DNA from: Thermococcus barophilus MP
GTDB taxonomy: Archaea; Methanobacteriota_B; Thermococci; Thermococcales; Thermococcaceae
DNA: 64,000 nt
Direction of reading: 5' to 3'
Assembly: GCF_000151105.2 (NCBI RefSeq)
Contig: NC_014804.1
Location: 434,001 to 498,000, forward strand
Part shown: one piece after another, positions 35,715 to 42,404 of the stretch
Layout: the number at the start of each line of letters is the position of its first letter
Numbering within the stretch: position 1 is the stretch's first letter
Made by a program: the position numbers and the translations under genes
Notes under the pieces: generated by a model
What the model was told of the DNA's origin: nothing
Databases searched by the model: none
The model's input: the letters and a program-made list of their open reading frames with translations, nothing else

Positions 35715-36439
35715 ATTTTACTCACCTCAGGATAAAGCAAATTGGGAGGCTCACCTTTTCCTGTTCCCCTTATTCTATACGTGTTTGGCAGGATTCTTCT
35801 CACTTTTCTTATGCATTCATCAACCTCTTCATATATGGGGTTCTGGACAAGGGGATCAATTCTGAACCTGATTTTTGGATTTAGTGATGCTATGAATTTG
35901 GCTATTTTTAATATTTCATCACACTCTACTATACCTTTAACATAAACAGTTTCGGCAACTATTTTTCCGCTTTTTGCAAAGCGTTTAAAGTTCTCAAGAA
36001 CCTTATAGTTAGAAACACCAGTTATCCTCTTGTGAAGCTCATCATCAAAGGCTTTTATGCTGAATGTTACCCCCTTCACCAACTCAACAAGTTCCTTATC
36101 CAAAAGCTCACCGTTAGTGATAAGCCATACACTAATCCCTTCTTTTTTCAACTGTTTTATCAAGGGTTTGAGCTCTCTATCAATTGTAGGTTCTCCGCCT
36201 CCGAAAAAAGCCAGCTTAACACCATTTTCCTTTAAAATTCTCACAACTTCCTCAATGCTCAAAAATTTAATATCCCCTCGGATCCACAGCTTATCAAGCT
36301 TTCTCTTTAAATCATCTGGAAGACACAGATTCCATTTTTCAAACGCCCATACACAATAAGAACAGCGCCAATGACAACCATGGAAGAGCACATATGCATC
36401 TCCGCGTTGAAACTTGACAATGTGATAAACATTCGTCAT
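35696..36439 (-). CDS. Radical SAM protein in the cobamide operon
   Basis: A 247-residue radical SAM enzyme with the cluster motif CHWRCSYC (Cx3Cx2C, near residue 24-31), [10 protein letters not shown] for S-adenosylmethionine and [10 protein letters not shown]. No extra Cys-rich C-terminal domain is seen. ATG 36439 follows GGTGGTTGCC; the longer frame's N-terminus is not needed. It lies between the BtuF gene (35 bases upstream) and cobQ (19-base overlap), so it is co-transcribed with both. The reaction is unknown; a role in lower-ligand or corrinoid chemistry is an inference. Confidence 0.84.
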   Translation of the reverse strand: MTNVYHIVKFQRGDAYVLFHGCHWRCSYCVWAFEKWNLCLPDDLKRKLDKLWIRGDIKFLSIEEVVRILKENGVKLAFFGGGEPTIDRELKPLIKQLKKEGISVWLITNGELLDKELVELVKGVTFSIKAFDDELHKRITGVSNYKVLENFKRFAKSGKIVAETVYVKGIVECDEILKIAKFIASLNPKIRFRIDPLVQNPIYEEVDECIRKVRRILPNTYRIRGTGKGEPPNLLYPEVSKIWEKHS

Positions 36440-36474
36440 GGCAACCACCAAAAGAAATGGTAGAGGGAGAAAGA

Positions 36475-38334
36475 TCAACCAGAGACCGAGGCACTACACT
36501 TTAACGGTTGTGGTTCATAGTTGAAAACTTCAGGATGTATGAATTCTGCCAGCTCCTCCAATCCCAGCACAATTCTTGGCCCTGGACGCGAAATTATGTT
36601 GTCGTCGCTTATAACATAGACCCTACCGTTCTTTACAGCATCTGTCTTTGCGAGTTCTGTCTCACAGAGCTGTTCTGGCGAAATTCCAGCATGAGCTGAA
36701 AGTATTATGATTTCTGGATTTCTCGCCAATACCTGCTCAATGCTAACTTGTGCCCACCCAGTTAAATCATTGAATACATTCTCTCCACCAGCTAATTCAA
36801 TAAGATCGCCTTGGAACGTATCTCTACCAGGAGTGTAGATTGGGTTCCACCAGCTTATGAAGAAAACCTTTGGTTTTGGTTTCTCCCTGACCCTTGAAGT
36901 TATGTACTCAACTTTTGCCTTCATTTCATTAACAACACTCTGTGCATATTCTTCTCTGTTGGTAACCTTACCCAAAAGCTCAATTTGTTTATAGATTTCA
37001 TCAATGTTTCTTGGTGCAACGATTATTACCGGTGCAATCTGCTGGAGCTGGTCAAGATATTTAAGGTGCATTGAAGTTCCGATAATCAAGTCTGGTTTAA
37101 GTGATGCGATAATCTCAATATTAGGATCGCTAAAGCCACCAATTTTCGTAATATTAGCTACTTGAGGTGGGAAGTCATCGTACTTTGTAACACCAACAAC
37201 CTTATCACCGGCACCTATATAGAACAGGGTTTCTGTTATGCTTGGTGCAAGTGAGACAATTCTTTGGGGCTCTTTTTCAATTGTGACTGTTCTGTTCATG
37301 AAGTCAATAACAGTGAGGGGGTACTTTCCTCCAAATACATCAGGATGAATAACTTTTGCAAGCTCTTCGAGCCCAATAACAATTCTTGGAGAGGGTCTTA
37401 CAAGGACATTGTCGTTTTGAATTACCACCACCTTTCCTTCCTTGGCGGCAGTTGTCTTTGAAAGTTCGCTGTGATATACATCCTGAACCGTCATTCCACA
37501 ATGAGGTGTGAGAATTATGACTTCTGGATCCTTAGCTAAAACCTGCTCTATACTTACCTGTGCCCATCCTTCAACATCACTGAATATGTTTTCTCCACCG
37601 GCTAATTTAATCAAGTCATCAATGAAAGTTCCCTTTCCAGCGGTCATCATGGGATTATTCCAAACAACATAAAAGACCTTGACTTTTGGCTTGCTCTTAA
37701 CTGCACTTTGGATTTCCTCAACTTTTGACTTCATATTTGCAATAACTTTTTGTGCTTGTTCTTCCTTGTCGACAACTTTACCAAGAAGTTCAATTGCTTT
37801 GTAGATATCATCCATGTTCTTAGGATCAATTATTACAACCGGAGCAATCTGCTCAAGTTGAGTGAGATATTTCATGTGCATAGATGTAGCGATGATTAGA
37901 TCGGGTTTGAGAGATGCAATTATTTCGATGTTTGGATTGCTGAATCCACCAATAATTGTTCTACCTTCCTGCACTCCCGGGGGAAAATCATCATATTGGG
38001 TAACACCTACAACTTTGTCCAAAGCCCCGAGGAAGTATAAGGTTTCGGTTATACTTGGAGCTAAGGAAACAATTCTCTGAGGCTCTTTTTCAATGGTAAC
38101 TTTTCTATCTGCAAAATCAGTGATGGTTATTGGATACTTTCGCTGTTCAGTCTCCGTTGGAGCTTTTGTAGTTGAGGTTGTGTGAGCTACTGTCATCTCT
38201 TTTGAGGAGGTTGCTTGGGTAGTCGTACTTGTTGGGGTTGTGCTTGGGGTTGAAGATGTCTGTTGATTTATACAGCCCGCTATTATTACTCCAAACATCA
38301 AAATTGTCAAAATTAGGGCGACTTTTCTTTTCAT
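36475..38334 (-). CDS. Doubled BtuF-type corrinoid-binding lipoprotein
   Basis: A 619-residue protein with a lipoprotein signal (LMFGVIIAGC, lipid-anchored Cys about 20), a Ser/Thr-rich linker, and two tandem complete type III periplasmic-binding domains. Each begins with RKVTIEKEPQRIVSLAPSIT-like sequence (about residues 75 and 345) and contains IGGFS(N/D)PNIEIIASLKPDLI and GWAQVSIEQVLA(K/R). Single BtuF/FepB-type proteins have one domain. It is expected to capture corrinoids outside the cell. Genes for the membrane permease and ATPase are not nearby. GGTGGG precedes ATG 38334. It heads the operon with the radical SAM gene and cobQ. Confidence 0.88.
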   Translation of the reverse strand: MKRKVALILTILMFGVIIAGCINQQTSSTPSTTPTSTTTQATSSKEMTVAHTTSTTKAPTETEQRKYPITITDFADRKVTIEKEPQRIVSLAPSITETLYFLGALDKVVGVTQYDDFPPGVQEGRTIIGGFSNPNIEIIASLKPDLIIATSMHMKYLTQLEQIAPVVIIDPKNMDDIYKAIELLGKVVDKEEQAQKVIANMKSKVEEIQSAVKSKPKVKVFYVVWNNPMMTAGKGTFIDDLIKLAGGENIFSDVEGWAQVSIEQVLAKDPEVIILTPHCGMTVQDVYHSELSKTTAAKEGKVVVIQNDNVLVRPSPRIVIGLEELAKVIHPDVFGGKYPLTVIDFMNRTVTIEKEPQRIVSLAPSITETLFYIGAGDKVVGVTKYDDFPPQVANITKIGGFSDPNIEIIASLKPDLIIGTSMHLKYLDQLQQIAPVIIVAPRNIDEIYKQIELLGKVTNREEYAQSVVNEMKAKVEYITSRVREKPKPKVFFISWWNPIYTPGRDTFQGDLIELAGGENVFNDLTGWAQVSIEQVLARNPEIIILSAHAGISPEQLCETELAKTDAVKNGRVYVISDDNIISRPGPRIVLGLEELAEFIHPEVFNYEPQPLKCSASVSG

Positions 38335-38346
38335 GATTCCCACCTT

Positions 38347-38363
38347 TTGGATTATTTGTCCAA
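38347..38363. promoter_or_regulatory. Candidate cobamide operator, btuF side
   Basis: TTGGATTATTTGTCCAA has TTGGA/TCCAA arms around a seven-base core. It covers the expected transcription start of the BtuF operon (minus strand) and is the best member of the five-site set. Confidence 0.6.
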
Positions 38364-38401
38364 CCTTCAGCAAAAATATGAGCGAAGGGTATATAAGTTT
38401 G

Positions 38402-38417
38402 TTGGATAAAATTGCCA
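38402..38417. promoter_or_regulatory. Candidate cobamide operator, cobT side
   Basis: TTGGATAAAATTGCCA lies about 10-25 bases downstream of the cobT TATA box (GGTATATAAG, 38388-38397), over the expected start of transcription. It aligns with the btuF-side site over TTGGAT and CCA. Confidence 0.55.
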
Positions 38418-38429
38418 GGGGTGAAGATC

Positions 38430-39431
38430 ATGATGCTGGTAGTTTTGGGGAACACTGAGATAAGCACAATCCCGGGAATAAGTGTTGCTGGAGCAACTCC
38501 GGAGTTAACCAAATTGACGCCGCCTGCTGATGCCGAATATCTGTTTTATGAAAAGCCTAAAATCATTGATGCTATCCCTGTAACTCCAGAAGGGCACCCA
38601 ACACCGGCTATAATCACTAAAGCCGCTAAGGAACTGGTTGATTTTCCAATTGTAATTGTCAGGGGAGGAACGTATTTAGCTCCATTAGTTCCCCATGTTC
38701 ACATAAGCGACGTAGTCGGAAGGGACTTCCGCAGAGAAAAGGCCCTCCCGGAGGTAGAAAAAATAATAGAGAATGCAAAGCTATTTGGAGAGCAGCTGAG
38801 CAAACTTAATCTGAGAGAGATCGTAATCGGTGAATCAACCCCTGGAGGAACGACAACGGCTCAAGCTGTTCTCTGGGCTTTGGGATATGATGCAAGAACA
38901 AGCTCAGCAGCTCCAAGTAACCCGCAGAGCTTGAAGGAGCAGGTAATCATGGAAGGCTTCAAAAGAGCTGGCATTGAAAAAGGTGGATTTGCAGATGAGC
39001 CTTTAAAAGCATTGGAGGAATTTGGCGATCCAATGATGGCAACCGTTATTGGACTCTCCCAGGGGTTTAAAGGTAACGTTGTCTTAGCAGGTGGAACTCA
39101 GATGCTGGCAATAGCTGCTCTGCTCAAAGCAAAGGGAGAAGATTTGAGCAGATTCATGATTGCTACGACGAAGTGGGTTGTAAATGATGAGAGTTCAACG
39201 TTCAAGAAGACGGCAAAAGATATTGGTATAATCTACTACTACGCTGAGCTTGACTTCTCAAAGAGCAGGTTCAAAGGTCTGCAGGACTATGAGAGAGGAT
39301 ATGTGAAGGAAGGCGTTGGAGCTGGAGGAGCAGTTTGGCTGGCAGTTAAGAAAGGGTTTACAGCTGAGGATGTTGCAAAGAAGGTTGATGAGCTTTATGA
39401 GAGGCTTATGGAGATTGGAGGGAAGGGTTAA
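38430..39431 (+). CDS. cobT: Nicotinate-nucleotide phosphoribosyltransferase for lower-ligand activation
   Basis: A 333-residue protein of the archaeal CobT-like family, which transfers phosphoribose from nicotinate mononucleotide to the lower-ligand base to give alpha-ribazole phosphate. It shows [30 protein letters not shown], the conserved [21 protein letters not shown] and [18 protein letters not shown] five bases upstream selects ATG 38430 (a second ATG follows directly). It is divergent from the BtuF gene. Confidence 0.92.
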   Translation: MMLVVLGNTEISTIPGISVAGATPELTKLTPPADAEYLFYEKPKIIDAIPVTPEGHPTPAIITKAAKELVDFPIVIVRGGTYLAPLVPHVHISDVVGRDFRREKALPEVEKIIENAKLFGEQLSKLNLREIVIGESTPGGTTTAQAVLWALGYDARTSSAAPSNPQSLKEQVIMEGFKRAGIEKGGFADEPLKALEEFGDPMMATVIGLSQGFKGNVVLAGGTQMLAIAALLKAKGEDLSRFMIATTKWVVNDESSTFKKTAKDIGIIYYYAELDFSKSRFKGLQDYERGYVKEGVGAGGAVWLAVKKGFTAEDVAKKVDELYERLMEIGGKG

Positions 39432-39504
39432 TCTGTTGCTCTTTCTCTTAGTTTTATGTTTTATCCAGCATAATCAACAGTCTACAAAAATAAAAAAAGC
39501 AAAA

Positions 39505-39798
39505 TCACCCAAAAAGAATCTTAAGCTCCTTCACAAAAACCTTACGATTGACTATGATGTGAGCAATGATAAGGATGTTCATGATGAGAGCGACTTTTGT
39601 TCTGAGAGCAAAGATTTGAGCCTTGGTCATTCCGAGGAATGCTCCGTTTTTTGTGGCCCACAGCATGCCTATTGCAGTGAACAACGCTAAGAGGAACACA
39701 AAAAACAACACAAGTGAAAGCAGTGCCTTGACTTTAAGCTTTCTTCTCATCTTGGGATTCTTTGCAGCTTCATCAAGCATCTTTTCTATTGGATCCAT
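39505..39798 (-). CDS. Small membrane protein with two helices
   Basis: A 97-residue protein with a charged, helical N-terminus (MDPIEKMLDEAAKNPKMRRKLK), a long hydrophobic helix (about residues 24-48), a short loop (ATKNGAFLGMTKAQIFALR) and a second helix (about 70-85) with a basic end. The ribosome binding site GGGGAGG precedes ATG 39798. No family is recognised. It is convergent with cobT and divergent from cbiZ. The gap 39432-39504 holds only an A-rich tract and no gene. Confidence 0.72.
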   Translation of the reverse strand: MDPIEKMLDEAAKNPKMRRKLKVKALLSLVLFFVFLLALFTAIGMLWATKNGAFLGMTKAQIFALRTKVALIMNILIIAHIIVNRKVFVKELKILFG

Positions 39799-39837
39799 CT
39801 TTATACCTCCCCAATGGGTTCATCCATTTTCTCTCTG

Positions 39838-39852
39838 ACACTTAAAAAGTGT
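39838..39852. promoter_or_regulatory. Inverted repeat in the cbiZ / small membrane protein divergent region
   Basis: ACACTT-aaa-AAGTGT is a perfect 6+3+6 palindrome 40 bases upstream of the minus-strand start at 39798. Its centre looks like a TATA element (CTTAAAAAG). It differs from the cobamide operator. Confidence 0.4.
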
Positions 39853-39904
39853 TCCGAAACTTTCACATCATTAAGCTCTTAAACGAAAAAGAGTATTAGA
39901 CACC

Positions 39905-40492
39905 ATGGTCAACAAACACTACATTCATCCTTTCAAGGAGCCAATGCTCAGCTTAAGCAACGCCCCTCATAACGGGGGGCTATTCAAGGCCAACGGGTTC
40001 TTCTTCATGCACGTTCACAAGAACTACAGTGGCAACTACAAAGAAGACTGCCTTAATTTCGAAAAGCAGAACGGATTAAGGGACTTTGTGGGCTTCATGA
40101 CCGCTGTGGACATTCCAAAAGTTCTCGCCCATGCAAAAAGCGGAAGAGTTGAAGCATATGTAACAGCTGGAATAACAAATCCTGCCATAGCGGGTGACGA
40201 GCCTCCGCCATGGAAGCCCGGAACGATAAACATTGCTATCATAATACATAAAGGGTTAACCGTTGGAGCATTGGCAAATGCTATAATGACTGCAACGGAA
40301 GCAAAAACTTACACCCTGCTGAAGCTTGGCTATAATGCAACTGGAACTACAAGCGATGGGATTGGGGTGTTTGCTTATGAAGGAAGAGAAGAGTGGGCTG
40401 GAACTGCAACAAAGCTCGGTATCTCAATCGGAAAAGCCATAAGAAAAGCCCTAAAGGAAAGCTTGGTCAAATGGGAGAAAATCAAAAACTAG
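39905..40492 (+). CDS. cbiZ: Adenosylcobinamide amidohydrolase
   Basis: A 195-residue CbiZ-family enzyme that hydrolyses adenosylcobinamide or adenosylpseudocobalamin to adenosylcobyric acid, so that foreign corrinoids can be rebuilt with another lower ligand. It shows VTAGITNPAIAGDEPP, KPGTINIAIIIHKGLTVGALANAIMTATEAKT and TGTTSDGIGVFAYEG, all family motifs. ATG 39905 has no ribosome binding site; TTAAACG about 25 bases upstream suggests a leaderless mRNA. It lacks the operator found before the other cobamide genes. Confidence 0.9.
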   Translation: MVNKHYIHPFKEPMLSLSNAPHNGGLFKANGFFFMHVHKNYSGNYKEDCLNFEKQNGLRDFVGFMTAVDIPKVLAHAKSGRVEAYVTAGITNPAIAGDEPPPWKPGTINIAIIIHKGLTVGALANAIMTATEAKTYTLLKLGYNATGTTSDGIGVFAYEGREEWAGTATKLGISIGKAIRKALKESLVKWEKIKN

Positions 40493-40525
40493 GATTTAAA
40501 AATTGCAAGCGAAATACATTCTAAT

Positions 40526-40577
40526 GGGGATGATGCCTTCCGACGCTGAGGGATGATGAGTGGACGGCTGGCTGATC
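40526..40577 (+). ncRNA. C/D box guide RNA
   Basis: The layout is C box ATGATGC (40530-40536), D' box CTGA (40546-40549), C' box ATGATGA (40553-40559) and D box CTGA (40572-40575), with guide segments of 10 and 12 bases. Box order, spacing (about 50 bases in all) and place in a gap are those of archaeal C/D RNAs that direct ribose 2'-O-methylation. The D guide GTGGACGGCTGG and D' guide CCTTCCGACG define the targets by complementarity; I have not placed them on rRNA. The 3' end touches the stop of the HTH-CBS gene. Confidence 0.82.
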
Positions 40578-41136
40578 ACTTAAGCCGGAACAAGTCTGAG
40601 CGGGTTATTATCCCTACAGGCTTTCCCTCTTTGTTCTGAACTATAACAGCGGGATGCTCTTCAAGGAGATACTTAACAACCTCAATGTCCTCCTCCTCAT
40701 TAACTATTGGAAAAGGTTCCTCCATGACTTCCATAGCTTTTCTCTCGTAGATGTCTTCGTATTCCAGGCTCTTTCTCACAAGTGTTTTTTCAGTTACAGA
40801 TCCAACGACTTTGTTTCCTGCAATCACAGGAACCTGGGATATGTTATGTTCATTCATCAGCTTAATTATCTTATCCACTTGATCATATGGTTTAACAGCA
40901 ATTATCGGAGAAGACATGACATCTTTAGCTTTAAGCTGAGCCTTTTTACACTGAAGAAGGGCCTCAAGAATTCGATTAAAAGTTGAAAGTCTGGGATCAA
41001 CTTTTCCACTCTCAAGCTTAGCTATATACGCTTGGGTAACACCTGCCCTTTTAGCAAGTTCCTCTTGGGTAATTCCAAGCTCTTTTCTGATTCGCCGTAT
41101 CTCTCGCGGATCAATGGGGCGGGGGAGAATTACCAT
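40576..41136 (-). CDS. HTH (XRE-type) regulator with two CBS domains
   Basis: A 186-residue protein. The helix-turn-helix (IRRIRKELGITQEELAKRAGVTQAYIAKLE) lies at residues 12-45, followed by two CBS motifs (VMSSPIIAVKPYDQVDKIIKLM...ISQVPVI, VMEEPFPIVNEEEDIEVVKYLLEE...GIITRSDL) from about 70. CBS pairs bind adenosyl ligands such as AMP or S-adenosylmethionine, so this is a ligand-sensing DNA-binding protein. GGTGGT before ATG 41136 sets the start and lies within a perfect palindrome (41136-41154), suggesting self-regulation. Whether it controls the nearby cobamide genes is unknown. Confidence 0.88.
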   Translation of the reverse strand: MVILPRPIDPREIRRIRKELGITQEELAKRAGVTQAYIAKLESGKVDPRLSTFNRILEALLQCKKAQLKAKDVMSSPIIAVKPYDQVDKIIKLMNEHNISQVPVIAGNKVVGSVTEKTLVRKSLEYEDIYERKAMEVMEEPFPIVNEEEDIEVVKYLLEEHPAVIVQNKEGKPVGIITRSDLFRLK

Positions 41137-41154
41137 AATAACCACCGGTTATTA
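41136..41154. promoter_or_regulatory. Perfect 8+3+8 palindrome over the HTH-CBS ribosome binding site
   Basis: TAATAACCaccGGTTATTA spans the first base of the start codon and the ribosome binding site. It is placed as an autorepressor operator. Confidence 0.6.
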
Positions 41155-41185
41155 AAATTAACTTTGAGGATTATAAAAGTTTTGA

Positions 41186-41342
41186 AATTGTGGGCCGGCA
41201 ACAGAGACTCCCCGCTCATGACTCACGGGGGCGGATGCACCGGCCCTATGGGCTCGGCGTGAGCACACTCCGCTCATCGAGCCCGAGTTCTTGCGGAGGC
41301 GGGTTCGACCGAGCCCACGAGGGTACGAATTGTACCCTCGCT
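41186..41342 (-). ncRNA. H/ACA guide RNA, two main hairpins plus a short 5' hairpin
   Basis: A GC-rich stretch in AT-rich surroundings. On the minus strand a stem GGGCTCG (41316-41310) closes with CGAGCCC (41256-41250) followed by ATA, and GGGCCGG (41246-41240) closes with CCGGCCC (41198-41192) followed by ACA (41191-41189). Each has an internal loop and an upper stem topped by TGA/GA elements (GTGAGTCATGAG) as in archaeal K-turns. A 9-base stem (CGAGGGTAC/GTACCCTCG, 41318-41340) precedes them. This is the plan of rRNA pseudouridylation guides. It also covers most of the gap 41155-41379. Confidence 0.78.
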
Positions 41343-41379
41343 GTCGGCATTAGTAATTGGGATGAGGGGAATTTAACCT

Positions 41380-42249
41380 TTATGCCGTGCTTATCAATAT
41401 CACACCAATCACTGCCATTACTAAACCGGTCAGAATCTTGCTGTTTGGAGGTTCTCTCAGAATAAGAATAGCCAATGTTGCCGAGATAATCGGGTTTATA
41501 GAGGAAACTGGTGCTGCAATTGGGGAACCAACTAAACTAACAGCCTTCACAAAGGAATACTGTCCAATGAATAAGCCTAAAAACGCTGCTCCTGCTAATG
41601 CTGTTAATTCTCTTCTTGTGATTTCCTTTATTTCACCTTCATACCTCTTCAAGAACACGCTTATGCCCAAAGCAGCAAACATCATCCTAAGCCCGGCCAA
41701 TGTAAAAGGGGAAATTTGAGCAGAGAGCCATTCCATGGTAATTATGGCAAAACTCCACGATAACGGAGCTAAGAGAGCAAATACAAATCCTTTCATATCC
41801 AAATGTTCCTCTATTTCCCCCTGCCGCACAATTATAATAGCGAGGACTATTAAAAATGCACCGAATATTATCTGTGGGCGGATATTTCTTCCGAGAAACA
41901 AATATGCCCATAAAATTGCCCAGAGGGGATAAGATGAAGTTATGGGCACCGTTCTTGAAACACCCATGATTTTCATGGCATTAAAGAAAAAGTAATCTCC
42001 GATAACAAACCCGAACTGGGCAGATACAAATGCAACCATAAGCTGAAGAGGTGTCAAGTTTAAAACTTCCCTCCAGTTTCCATTAACCATAAAGAAGACT
42101 GCATAAACTACTGCAATAATATAGAGCCTAACTATGTTTACAGTTATTGCACTTTTGTTCCTCATGCTCACCTTTATCAGTATGGAAGAGAACCCCCATC
42201 CAAATGCTGACAAAAGTGATAGTACCACTCCAAATATCAGAGTGTTCAT
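41380..42249 (-). CDS. EamA/DMT family transporter
   Basis: A 289-residue protein with ten hydrophobic helices in two similar halves (EamA repeats): GWGFSSILIKVSMRNKSA and VSRTVPITSSYPLWAILWAYLFLGRNIRPQIIFG in the first, APLSWSFAIITMEWLSAQ and GSPIAAPVSSINPIISATLAILILREPP in the second. The drug/metabolite transporter superfamily exports or takes up small molecules; the substrate cannot be told. It has its own promoter and lies just upstream of the H/ACA RNA on the same strand. Confidence 0.88.
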   Translation of the reverse strand: MNTLIFGVVLSLLSAFGWGFSSILIKVSMRNKSAITVNIVRLYIIAVVYAVFFMVNGNWREVLNLTPLQLMVAFVSAQFGFVIGDYFFFNAMKIMGVSRTVPITSSYPLWAILWAYLFLGRNIRPQIIFGAFLIVLAIIIVRQGEIEEHLDMKGFVFALLAPLSWSFAIITMEWLSAQISPFTLAGLRMMFAALGISVFLKRYEGEIKEITRRELTALAGAAFLGLFIGQYSFVKAVSLVGSPIAAPVSSINPIISATLAILILREPPNSKILTGLVMAVIGVILISTA

Positions 42250-42336
42250 GTGATCTTGTCTTCCACTTAGCTTAAAAACTTAACGTTTCGACAAATATCA
42301 TAAATGAATTTATAAGCATTTAAAGTTGAAAGATTT

Positions 42337-42394
42337 CAGATGATGATCTCGGCAGAACTGAGCTCTGCAATGATGAGGATCTTGAGTGCTGATA
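42337..42394 (+). ncRNA. C/D box guide RNA
   Basis: C box ATGATGA (42340-42346), D' box CTGA (42358-42361), C' box ATGATGA (42370-42376) and D box CTGA (42389-42392), with guide segments of 11 (TCTCGGCAGAA) and 12 (GGATCTTGAGTG) bases. A TATA-like TTTATAAG lies about 27 bases upstream of the expected 5' end. Both C-type boxes are perfect, so this is a typical archaeal 2'-O-methylation guide. Targets were not located. Confidence 0.88.
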
Positions 42395-42404
42395 AAATTA
42401 AAAA

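Noticed and set aside
24900-40500. Cobalamin riboswitch
   Set aside because: No B12-box-like leader was seen, and long structured leaders are absent because starts lie close to TATA boxes.
41190-41465. Plus-strand open frame of 91 codons
   Set aside because: Lies over the minus-strand H/ACA RNA and the end of the transporter gene, without a ribosome binding site.
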